Below are positions 25,085-32,570 of a DNA stretch of 64,000 nt, piece by piece. Made by a program: the position numbers and the translations under genes. Source of the stretch: Methylotenera sp. (GTDB lineage: Bacteria; Pseudomonadota; Gammaproteobacteria; Burkholderiales; Methylophilaceae); assembly GCF_029945705.1 (NCBI RefSeq), contig NZ_JAQSDC010000004.1, forward strand, positions 62,001 through 126,000, given 5' to 3'. The notes under the pieces were generated by a model. It was not told the origin of the DNA. It did not search any database and worked only from the letters and a program-made list of their open reading frames with translations. Position 1 is the stretch's first letter. The number at the start of each line of letters is the position of its first letter.

Positions 25085-27619
25085 ATGCTGTTAACTGAGG
25101 TATCAGAGCAAGAAATCATTTTACTTCACCAAGGATTTGAATGGGGAGCGTCGTCTGCAAATGCGTATGCAATACCTGACGATATTGATGCAAGTGTCAC
25201 CTTCAAACCAGCCATCGTACCTTGCACAGTGGCGATGCTTATTGAACATGCGCATGAACTTGTCCATTTAGATGCGCAAGATCATTGGTATCGCACTACG
25301 TTTAGTGCGGACCCTAAAGCCTACCAAAAAACGCTGCTGCAATTGGATGGCTTGCTAACGTTTGCTGATGTTTATTTGAACGGCGCGCTGATATTGCAGT
25401 CTTTGAATGCTTACCATGTGCATGAGGTGGATGTAACCCTATTGCTGCAAGCTAGCAACCAGTTGGCGATATGCTTTCGTGCTATTAGGCCATTTTATAC
25501 AGCCAAACATCCGCGTGCAAAATATATCACACGCCTAATCAATGAACGTCATTTACGATTTATTCGCACACCTGTGTTGGGTTATACGCCGGGTTTCTCT
25601 GCACCAACTAAACATGTAGGGCCTTATCGACCCATTCGATTGATTCGTCAAAATGCATTCAGCATCACATCTTCTTGGGTGAGTACACAATTACTGGGTG
25701 ATGACCAAGGTCTGGCAGAAGTGAATGTGATGCTTCAAGCGCTCGAGCAGTTGCCAGATTCGGCCAGCTTAAACTTGTATGACGAGGCAACAAACCAAGT
25801 GCTCAAGAGTGAGCTACTCAGCGTAACTCTCGAAAGCAACAATAACATTTCACTCAAGGGTACGTTAAGTTGCAAAGTCTATGCTTATTGGCCGCATACT
25901 CATGGCTCACCCAAACGTTACCAGCTTAAGTTGGCATTAAATGCGGGTCAGCAAGTTTTTAATATTACGCTAGGTCATTATGGTTTTAGACGTATTGAGC
26001 GCGCAAATCTAGAAACCTTTTCGCTACATTATAACGGCGTGCCGCTTTATTTTAGAGGAGCTTGTTGGACTCCAATGCACCCTACCAGCTTATTGGTCAG
26101 CTATGCAGCACTGCTGCAAAGGCTTACTTTATTAAAAAATGCGGGCGTTAATATGCTCCGCATTCCAGGCAATATGCTGTATGAAAGTGATGATTTTTAT
26201 GCCTTATGTGATGAGCTTGGCATTCTGGTATTTCAAGACTTTGCTTTTACCAATTTTGATTATCCCGAAACAGAAGATTTTATTACCAGTGTAAAAAAAG
26301 AAATCACGGATTTTCTAAATAAACATGGCAGCCGCCCTAGCATGACCGTACTATGTGGTGGTAGTGAAGTTGCGCAACAAGCATGCATGATGGGTGTGCC
26401 AGTTGACCAAAGCGACCACGTTTTATTTACTGAACTTATCCCTAAGCTCACGCAAGCGCGGGCACCCAATGTGCCTTATACCGTTTCAAGCCCTTATAAT
26501 AGCCAAGGCCTACCTTTTCATACTGGGGATGGACCATCCACTTACTTTGGCGTAGGTGGATATAGGCGTGATTTTGATGACGCACGCGTTTATAAGGGTC
26601 GTTTTATTGCTGAGTGTTTACCGTTCTCACACATACCAGAAGATGAAAGTCTGCGTACTTTTTGGGGTGGTGAAATTCCACCTCCTCATCATCCATTGTG
26701 GAAAGAGGGCGTTACCCGCGACCCAGGTTCAGGTTGGGACTTCTCTGACATCACTGATTTCTACATGGAAAAGTTGTTTGAATTGAGTGCAGTGAAGCTC
26801 AGGTCCATTGAGCCAGACCGTTATTTAAGATACTGCCGCGCTACTTTAGTCGAAGTCGTTGAAACCACGCTCTCCATTTTTCGCGCAAACTCGGCAGAAG
26901 GCCGTGCAGCACTTGTTTGGAATTTACACGATTTAAAACCAGGCGCAGGTTGGGGTTATATTGATGTATTAGGCCGCCCAAAATCTGCTTTTTATGCTTT
27001 GTCCAGAACCGCGCAACCTACTACAGTTTTGTTTGTTGATGAAGGGTTAGATGGTTTAGCGGTTTACCTTACGCATGATGGCAACACTGCACTCGATTGT
27101 CAGCTTACGATAACACTTGTGACTAGTGAGGGGAAGCTGTTTGAGCAAGGCACATTGCCTATCAACCTTAATCCTCGTGGGCTTGTTCGGTTAAGTGTAG
27201 ATAGTGTGATTGGCAGATTTGTTGACTCCAGCCATGCTTATCGCTTTGGCCCGCGTGCATTCTCGGCTGTGGTGGCTCAATTGCACCATGCTAATGGAGC
27301 ATTAATTACGCAAAAAGTATATGCGCCTCCTTGCGAAACACACACCATGATTAACGACGCCGGCCTTACTGCAATCGTTAAGAAGCAATTAAATGGTGAT
27401 TATTTATTGGATATATCCACGCAACATCCAGCATTCTTTGTCTCGATTGAATTACCGAATTTTACATTAAGCGATAATTACTTTCATATCATCCCTGGTT
27501 TTAATAAGCAGGTCTTAATCACAGCGCAGCAGGCTGCACAAACTCCTAATGGTCGACTACGCGCTTTAAATGCTAAAGCTAGTAGCGCCATTATTGACGG
27601 TATTTCAGAGGTGTCTTAA
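25085..27619 (+). CDS. glycoside hydrolase family 2 (beta-mannosidase-like) protein
   Basis: Protein of 844 residues with a GH2 layout: an N-terminal jelly-roll (QDHWYRTTFSADPKAYQKT, LLQLDGLLTFADVYLNG), an immunoglobulin-like domain, a TIM barrel (about residues 310-650) and C-terminal beta domains. In the barrel, YFRGACWTPMHP and AGVNMLRIPGNMLYESDDFY are typical. VLCGGSEVAQQ holds the acid/base Glu (GNNE in classical enzymes, altered here to GGSE) and RFIAECLPFSHIP the nucleophile Glu. There is no signal peptide, so it appears cytoplasmic. It is the last gene of the carrier-protein operon, 31 bp after the DUF1839 gene. The altered GNNE motif may mean an unusual substrate or a glycosyl-transferring role. 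Confidence 0.82.
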   Translation: MLLTEVSEQEIILLHQGFEWGASSANAYAIPDDIDASVTFKPAIVPCTVAMLIEHAHELVHLDAQDHWYRTTFSADPKAYQKTLLQLDGLLTFADVYLNGALILQSLNAYHVHEVDVTLLLQASNQLAICFRAIRPFYTAKHPRAKYITRLINERHLRFIRTPVLGYTPGFSAPTKHVGPYRPIRLIRQNAFSITSSWVSTQLLGDDQGLAEVNVMLQALEQLPDSASLNLYDEATNQVLKSELLSVTLESNNNISLKGTLSCKVYAYWPHTHGSPKRYQLKLALNAGQQVFNITLGHYGFRRIERANLETFSLHYNGVPLYFRGACWTPMHPTSLLVSYAALLQRLTLLKNAGVNMLRIPGNMLYESDDFYALCDELGILVFQDFAFTNFDYPETEDFITSVKKEITDFLNKHGSRPSMTVLCGGSEVAQQACMMGVPVDQSDHVLFTELIPKLTQARAPNVPYTVSSPYNSQGLPFHTGDGPSTYFGVGGYRRDFDDARVYKGRFIAECLPFSHIPEDESLRTFWGGEIPPPHHPLWKEGVTRDPGSGWDFSDITDFYMEKLFELSAVKLRSIEPDRYLRYCRATLVEVVETTLSIFRANSAEGRAALVWNLHDLKPGAGWGYIDVLGRPKSAFYALSRTAQPTTVLFVDEGLDGLAVYLTHDGNTALDCQLTITLVTSEGKLFEQGTLPINLNPRGLVRLSVDSVIGRFVDSSHAYRFGPRAFSAVVAQLHHANGALITQKVYAPPCETHTMINDAGLTAIVKKQLNGDYLLDISTQHPAFFVSIELPNFTLSDNYFHIIPGFNKQVLITAQQAAQTPNGRLRALNAKASSAIIDGISEVS

Positions 27620-27839
27620 TAGTGTATGACACTCTATATTGTTGGGAAAGAGTCAACCAAACACGCTCTTGTAAGCCTCTATATATAAGGGTTTAAATAT
27701 ATATTAAAAATATGTTACCCCTAAAGTTACCCCAAACATCTTATACTCTTCATAGCCTTGCTTAATCCTCAGCATTAATTTTACCCTAGTATGTGTTTTA
27801 AACATATCGTATAACTTACAGATGTTCATTAATTAAATA

Positions 27840-27858
27840 TGTTCACGTTACGTGAACA
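27840..27858. promoter_or_regulatory. 19-bp palindromic operator, copy 1 (gap 27620-27937)
   Basis: TGTTCACGTTACGTGAACA is a perfect 9-1-9 palindrome. Half-sites (TGTTCA or TGAACA) also occur at 27823, 27870, 27892 and 27939. The left part of this 318-bp gap (27620-27820) is AT-rich with a small direct repeat of GTTACCCC (27713 and 27728 region) and no gene. Likely the binding site of the AbiEi-type antitoxin. Confidence 0.65.
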
Positions 27859-27908
27859 ATTATAATAAATGAACAAAAGTGTTGACTATGATGTTCAATT
27901 TAATGTAA

Positions 27909-27927
27909 TGTTCACGTAACGTGAACA
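27909..27927. promoter_or_regulatory. 19-bp palindromic operator, copy 2
   Basis: TGTTCACGTAACGTGAACA, the same palindrome with only the central base changed, 69 bp after copy 1 and ending 10 bp before the antitoxin start codon. The similarity goes on past the palindrome (ATAAATGAACAAAA at 27865 and 27934), so the whole 69-bp unit looks duplicated. Its position implies negative autoregulation. Confidence 0.65.
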
Positions 27928-27937
27928 AAATAAATAA

Positions 27938-29008
27938 ATGAACAAAATGGAATTGGCTAATATAAAAGAAAACGAGATGCTTGATCAGGCTATAGATGCC
28001 CTGAGGCAAGCTGCTGGTTTAGATATTGAAGTTACAAAGCTCAAGATACATGGCTTTCTAAATAAAGCCGATGCATTTATTCGAGTTACGATAAACCAAA
28101 AAATATATGCGTTTGTAGTTGAGGTCAAACATGTTGATCGATTCGCAATGGTTGCTCAAGTTAAGCATCAGTTGGAAGAGTTTGAAGAGAGGCCACTACT
28201 TATTGCGCCTAAGCTCACCGATGCTGCCGCAGATAAGTGTAAAGAGCTTGGGCTTAATTTTATTGATTTAGCTGGTAACGCTTACATCAACACGCCAGAT
28301 TTTTTTATTTTGATAAAAGGTCAAAAATTAGATCAACATCAAAATAACCCGATGAACTACTTCAAAGGCAATAAAGCGCTTACGCCTACCAATTTGCGCA
28401 TGGTGTTTGCGCTGCTGTGTAACGCTGAAATGCTAAATGCACCTTACCGTGAAATTGCCAAAGTGGCAGGCATTGCATTAGGTGCAGTTGGCTGGGGATT
28501 TAATGACTTGGCCGCAAGAGCGCTTACCCTTGGCGATGGTAAAAAGAATGATCGTGTAATCATTCAGCAAGAAAAGCTTATTCAAGAGTGGGTGACAAAC
28601 TACCCAATTAAATTACGCCCTAAATTAAACCCAAGGCGTTTTAAAGCAAATAATTTGGAATGGTGGAAGAATCTTGATGTTGGGCGATACGAAGTGCAAT
28701 GGGGTGGTGAAGTAGCTGCCGATAGGCTTACTAACTATCTAAAGCCAAATTTTTTCACGCTGTATTTACATGGCAAAGATTTGAAAAAAAACATGAATAA
28801 GCTGATTGTAGAAAATAGACTGGTGCCAGACCCTAAAGGCGATATTGAGTTATTAGAAGCCTTTTGGGATTTTGATGATGCAGACTTCTTGCCAGAGACT
28901 GTACCCACTTTGTTAGTCTATGCCGACCTGATTGCAAGCAATGACCCACGCAACTTAGAAACGGCAAAAATGATTTATGAAAAGTTAATTCAACATGCAA
29001 ACCATTAA
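27938..29008 (+). CDS. type IV toxin-antitoxin AbiEi-like antitoxin
   Basis: Protein of 356 residues. An N-terminal nuclease-like alpha/beta segment (LNKADAFIRVTINQKIYAFV, VEVKHVDRFAMVAQVKHQL) is followed by LGLNFIDLAGNAYINTPDFF, which is characteristic of large AbiEi-type antitoxins paired with nucleotidyltransferase toxins. After this comes a winged-helix-like part (MVFALLCNAEMLNAPYREIA, then KVAGIALGAVGWGFNDLAAR). The C-terminal half (WWKNLDVGRYEVQWGGEVAA) is family-typical. By family it binds operator DNA and neutralises the toxin; the two palindromes just upstream fit this. The start is ATG 27938, though an ATG nine bases on is possible and neither has a clear ribosome site. Overlaps the toxin gene by 14 bp. 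Confidence 0.78.
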   Translation: MNKMELANIKENEMLDQAIDALRQAAGLDIEVTKLKIHGFLNKADAFIRVTINQKIYAFVVEVKHVDRFAMVAQVKHQLEEFEERPLLIAPKLTDAAADKCKELGLNFIDLAGNAYINTPDFFILIKGQKLDQHQNNPMNYFKGNKALTPTNLRMVFALLCNAEMLNAPYREIAKVAGIALGAVGWGFNDLAARALTLGDGKKNDRVIIQQEKLIQEWVTNYPIKLRPKLNPRRFKANNLEWWKNLDVGRYEVQWGGEVAADRLTNYLKPNFFTLYLHGKDLKKNMNKLIVENRLVPDPKGDIELLEAFWDFDDADFLPETVPTLLVYADLIASNDPRNLETAKMIYEKLIQHANH

Positions 29009-29849
29009 ACCTATTAAGCCAATTGGCGAACTGACCGTTGAAATTGCGCGTGAAATAAACGAGGTAAGCAAAACACTGGGGTTAGAGTTGCTGTTGGTTG
29101 GCGCTCAGGCCAGAATTATTTTGTTAGAAAATATATATGGTTTAAATCCAGGTGGTGCCACACGAGATATTGATTTTGCATTTGCTGTTGAAAGTTGGGA
29201 TCAGTTTAACCAAATTAAGCAAAGTTTAATTTCAACTGGGCAATTTAGGGAGTTAACTAAAGAAAAGCAAAGACTACTTTATAAATCTGATTTAATTCAA
29301 CATGAATATATTGTAGATATTATCCCGTTTGGGGCTGTGCAGGATGATAACAACATGATTGCATGGCCGCCAGAGCTAGACGTGGTGATGAGTGTCAGCG
29401 GTTATCAAGAGGCGCTTGAATCTGCGTTATTGGTAGCGCTAGATACCGATTTAACTATTAAAGTGGTCTCGCTGGCTGGGCTGGCAATATTAAAAATATT
29501 TGCGTGGTCAGAGCGTGGCACAGTAACCGAAAATAAAGATGCGCTTGATTTGCTGACTCTGCTCCGCACTTATCATGAAGCTGGCAATGCAGACAGAATC
29601 TATGAAGTGCCAGAACCAGAGATTTTGGAGATTATCAATTACAACCCAGAGCTGATGGGAGCTTGGCTACTTGGTTATGATGCATCGGCCATAGCTGATA
29701 AAAGCACAATTGATACAATTGCTGGGCTTATTGAACGCAAAAAAGAAAACCTTATATTGCAGATGGCTAAGTCATTATTAGGTAATGAAAATGCCCTGAA
29801 TGAAGCTGAAGCCTTGCTATCATGTTTTACTAAAGGCCTGCAAAACTAA
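28995..29849 (+). CDS. AbiEii/AbiGii-type nucleotidyltransferase toxin
   Basis: Protein of 284 residues with a minimal nucleotidyltransferase fold. The first catalytic motif is GATRDIDFA (Asp58, Asp60), preceded by LLLVGAQARIILLE; the third acidic position is in YIVDIIPFG. The domain continues SLAGLAILKIFAWSERGT and NKDALDLLTLLRTYHEAG, as in AbiEii/AbiGii toxins. Such toxins add nucleotides to tRNA or other targets and cause growth arrest or abortive infection. The 14-bp overlap with the upstream antitoxin gene shows coupled translation. All catalytic residues appear intact, so this system should be active. Confidence 0.8.
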   Translation: MQTIKPIKPIGELTVEIAREINEVSKTLGLELLLVGAQARIILLENIYGLNPGGATRDIDFAFAVESWDQFNQIKQSLISTGQFRELTKEKQRLLYKSDLIQHEYIVDIIPFGAVQDDNNMIAWPPELDVVMSVSGYQEALESALLVALDTDLTIKVVSLAGLAILKIFAWSERGTVTENKDALDLLTLLRTYHEAGNADRIYEVPEPEILEIINYNPELMGAWLLGYDASAIADKSTIDTIAGLIERKKENLILQMAKSLLGNENALNEAEALLSCFTKGLQN

Positions 29850-29977
29850 CCAACCTTCGCCAGCGCATTCTCATTCACCGCGCCCACTAACTTAGTCACC
29901 TTTTTAGCGCCAATTTCATCAATCACGCCCAGCAAGCCATCTTGGTGAATATGCGTAAAAGGTGGCTCAAACAGCAT
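29846..29977 (-). pseudogene. possible C-terminal remnant of another type I restriction R subunit
   Basis: A 43-codon frame, ATG 29977 to TAG 29846, whose product contains FEPPFTHIHQDGLLGVIDEI and NENALAKVG. This reads like the last residues of helicase/restriction proteins (a PPFT-x-x-H-x-x-G-x-x-G motif). It lies directly behind the intact hsdR gene and converges with the AbiEii toxin gene, the stops overlapping. It could be the scar of an earlier hsdR-like gene. The match is from memory, so confidence is modest. Confidence 0.35.
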
Positions 29978-30018
29978 GCTTCAAGAGTTTTAGGATTTTT
30001 AGCTAATTTTGATAAGGT

Positions 30019-32352
30019 TTAGTTTGCAGTCGATTGATATAAGTACTTTTGAAACCCAATAAAAATTTTGCGAATATCATTTGGATTTCCAAGTAATTTA
30101 GTAGCATCAAGTACTGATTGATATTTAAGCTCTAATAACCCTTTAAGTTTTTCTTGGCTCAGTTCATCAACACCTTGGTTAATATATTGTCCCAATACAA
30201 AGTCTATAAATGTGCTTTGTTTATCTTCAAAATGTTCATGCACTGCTCGCTTAGCTTCCGTGGCTCTTAGCGCTCGTGTGATTGGCTGTAAAGCGAATGC
30301 GACATTAGCCAATACATCAAATAAATCACTATTTTCCGCATCGATAATGCGTTGCATTTCAGCCAGTACTTCTTTATTAAAACCTTTTTCGCTGAGACCT
30401 TCAAGTAGCTTTTTGCGGGTTTCAGGATTGCTCCAAATGGAGCGCAGTGTGTCTTCATCTTTAAAAAACTCTGGCAACACACCAAACAAACTTTCTAAAA
30501 ACTGCGCGGCAGACATCGGTTTGCCATCCGCCCCCCAAAAGCTGGTTGCCATCATGTGCTGAATTTGGCGCGTTTTACCATCTGAGAGTTTAATTAAAAT
30601 TTTCTCTGGCTTAGGTTCTTGTGTGTAGGGTGCTTGCGGCTGTTCAACTACATTTGGCTTAGTGACATTTCCGCCAGATTCTGTTGGCTCTATCGGCTCT
30701 GGTTCGCCATCCCACTCTGGGTCACTAAAATGGTGATGCGCTTTTACAAAATCATAAATCGTAAAATAATCTTTGCCGTCATAAAGCCGCGTGCCACGGC
30801 CTACAATCTGCTTAAATTCAATCATGCTGTTTACTTCACGCATCAACACAATATTACGCACATTGCGTGCATCTACGCCTGTTGAGAGCTTTTGCGAGGT
30901 AGTGAGTATGGTGGGGATTGCGTTATCGTTATCTTGAAACGCTTTTAGATATTGGTCGCCTAACGCACCATCGGCGGCCGTAACGCGTACACAGTATTCG
31001 GGGTCTTTACTGGTTTTAATCTGGTTAATATAATCGCGCACCTCTAAGGCATGCTCTTGCGAGGCGCAAAATACCAGCGTCTTTTCGCGTTGATTAATTA
31101 AATCCATAAACAATTTCACGCGGTATTGCTCACGCGCGGGGATTTTAATAATCCGATTAAAATCACCTTCTTTATACAGTCTGCCAGGTTCAGCCTCGCC
31201 TTGCACCACCACGCCATCACCAGGCGTGTAAATATATTCATCCATGGTAGTGGCAATTTGTTTTACTTTAAATGGCGTTAAAAAACCATCGTTAATGCCT
31301 TCTTTTAGCGAATACACATACACAGGCTCACCAAAATACGCATAAGTATCTACATTGTCTTTGCGTTTAGGCGTGGCGGTTAAACCAAGTTGAACGGCTG
31401 GGCTAAAGTACTCTAAAATGCCGCGCCAATTGCCTTCATCATTCGCGCCACCACGGTGGCATTCATCAATAATAATAAAATCAAAAAAGTCAGGCGGGTA
31501 TTCACCAAAGTTAGGCGCTGGGTTACCTTCGGCATCTGTGCCACTCATAAACGTTTGAAAAATGGTAAAGAAAATATTGCCATTTTTAGGCACGCGGCCT
31601 TTTTTGCTAATGTCAGCAGGGTCAATGCGCACCAACGCATCTTCTGCAAAAGCAGAGAACGCGTTATACGCTTGGTCGGCTAAGCCGTTGCGGTCTGCCA
31701 AAAACAAAATGCGTGGCCTGCGTGGCTTATCGCCATTGAGCTCGCGGCTTAAGTTCCAGCGGCTATAAAACAACTTCCAAGCTAACTGAAACGCAATAAA
31801 CGTTTTGCCTGTGCCTGTGGCTAGCGTAAGTAAAATGCGGTCTTTGTTATTGGCAATGGCTTCAAGCACCGCCTCAACCGCATTATGTTGATAATAACGC
31901 GCACCAAAAGTACCGCCTTTATCTTCAAATGGAATTTCCGCAAAGGCATCACGCCAAGCGTTTTGCTCAGCAAAGGTTTGTTGCCATAATTCGTCTGGGC
32001 TGGGGTAAGTGGCAACATCTGCTTCTTTACCCGTGTGCATATCAATGCCATAAATACGTTGCCCATTGGTGGCATAAGCAAAGCGGCTTGCCAGTTTTTT
32101 GGCATAGGTTTTGGCCTGCGCCACGCCCTCGGTATAAGGCTTATCAAACGCTTTAGCCTCAATCACCGCTAATTTATGATTTTTATAGATCAGCACATAA
32201 TCGGCAATTTCTTGCTTACCTCGTTTGCCGCCGCCCTGCAAGCGACCGAGTGTAATATGCTCACGCTTTACATAACTGCCATCCACCACGCCCCAGCCAG
32301 CGGCTTTAAGGGCTGGGTCGATTAGTTCGGCGCGAGTTTCGGCTTCGTTCAT
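30019..32352 (-). CDS. hsdR: type I restriction enzyme, R (motor/nuclease) subunit
   Basis: HsdR of 777 residues, the DNA-translocating and cleaving subunit. The N-terminal PD-(D/E)xK nuclease is seen as ADYVLIY with LAVIEAKAFD (Asp51, Glu65, Lys67). The SF2 helicase core has Walker A LATGTGKT (residues 177-184), DECH (296-299), LGLTATPKR and the late motif VGRGTRLYDGKDYFTIYDF. A C-terminal helical domain ending FIGFQKYLY follows, where it would meet HsdM. The size fits EcoEI-like (type IB) enzymes. It is separated from hsdM and hsdS by an AlbA-domain gene and a 218-bp repeat-bearing gap, so it may have its own promoter. No damage is visible. Confidence 0.93.
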   Translation of the reverse strand: MNEAETRAELIDPALKAAGWGVVDGSYVKREHITLGRLQGGGKRGKQEIADYVLIYKNHKLAVIEAKAFDKPYTEGVAQAKTYAKKLASRFAYATNGQRIYGIDMHTGKEADVATYPSPDELWQQTFAEQNAWRDAFAEIPFEDKGGTFGARYYQHNAVEAVLEAIANNKDRILLTLATGTGKTFIAFQLAWKLFYSRWNLSRELNGDKPRRPRILFLADRNGLADQAYNAFSAFAEDALVRIDPADISKKGRVPKNGNIFFTIFQTFMSGTDAEGNPAPNFGEYPPDFFDFIIIDECHRGGANDEGNWRGILEYFSPAVQLGLTATPKRKDNVDTYAYFGEPVYVYSLKEGINDGFLTPFKVKQIATTMDEYIYTPGDGVVVQGEAEPGRLYKEGDFNRIIKIPAREQYRVKLFMDLINQREKTLVFCASQEHALEVRDYINQIKTSKDPEYCVRVTAADGALGDQYLKAFQDNDNAIPTILTTSQKLSTGVDARNVRNIVLMREVNSMIEFKQIVGRGTRLYDGKDYFTIYDFVKAHHHFSDPEWDGEPEPIEPTESGGNVTKPNVVEQPQAPYTQEPKPEKILIKLSDGKTRQIQHMMATSFWGADGKPMSAAQFLESLFGVLPEFFKDEDTLRSIWSNPETRKKLLEGLSEKGFNKEVLAEMQRIIDAENSDLFDVLANVAFALQPITRALRATEAKRAVHEHFEDKQSTFIDFVLGQYINQGVDELSQEKLKGLLELKYQSVLDATKLLGNPNDIRKIFIGFQKYLYQSTAN

Positions 32353-32372
32353 TACCTATAAGTCTTTTCTTT

Positions 32373-32569
32373 GATTTGCATTAAAACACTTATCCTCATG
32401 ATTTTAATCATAAATTATCACAATTTTAGCAATACTAAGCTTTGCATTAAAGCATAGATTTAGTCGTTTTTTATACATCTGGGCAGATTTGCATTAAAAC
32501 ACTTAACTTTATGATTAATATCATATAAATTAAGAAAAATAAAAAAGTACGATTTGCGTTAAAGCACTA
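32373..32569. repeat. four spaced direct repeats with dyads upstream of hsdR
   Basis: The 20-bp sequence GATTTGCATTAAAACACTTA occurs exactly at 32373-32392 and 32486-32505. Weaker copies are at about 32438-32457 (TTTGCATTAAAGCA) and 32551-32569 (GATTTGCGTTAAAGCACTA). Start-to-start spacing is 65, 48 and 65 bp. Behind the two exact copies are dyads, ATGATTTTAATCAT (32398-32411) and TATGAT-TAAT-ATCATA (32510-32525). The array fills the gap between the AlbA-domain gene and hsdR, so it is probably a regulator-binding region for hsdR. Confidence 0.7.
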
Positions 32570-32570
32570 C

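Noticed and set aside
27639-27660. Possible att repeat of the tRNA-Met 3' end at the left side of the island
   Set aside because: Only a short, imperfect match (GGGAAAGAG against GGTGAAAGAG); not enough to call a duplication.
27869-27919. 16-codon leader ORF between the two AbiE operators
   Set aside because: It arises from duplication of the region around the true start codon and ends in the second palindrome; no independent support.
32373-32569. Possible CRISPR array upstream of hsdR
   Set aside because: Only two exact copies, unequal spacing, and partly related spacers with dyads; no cas genes.
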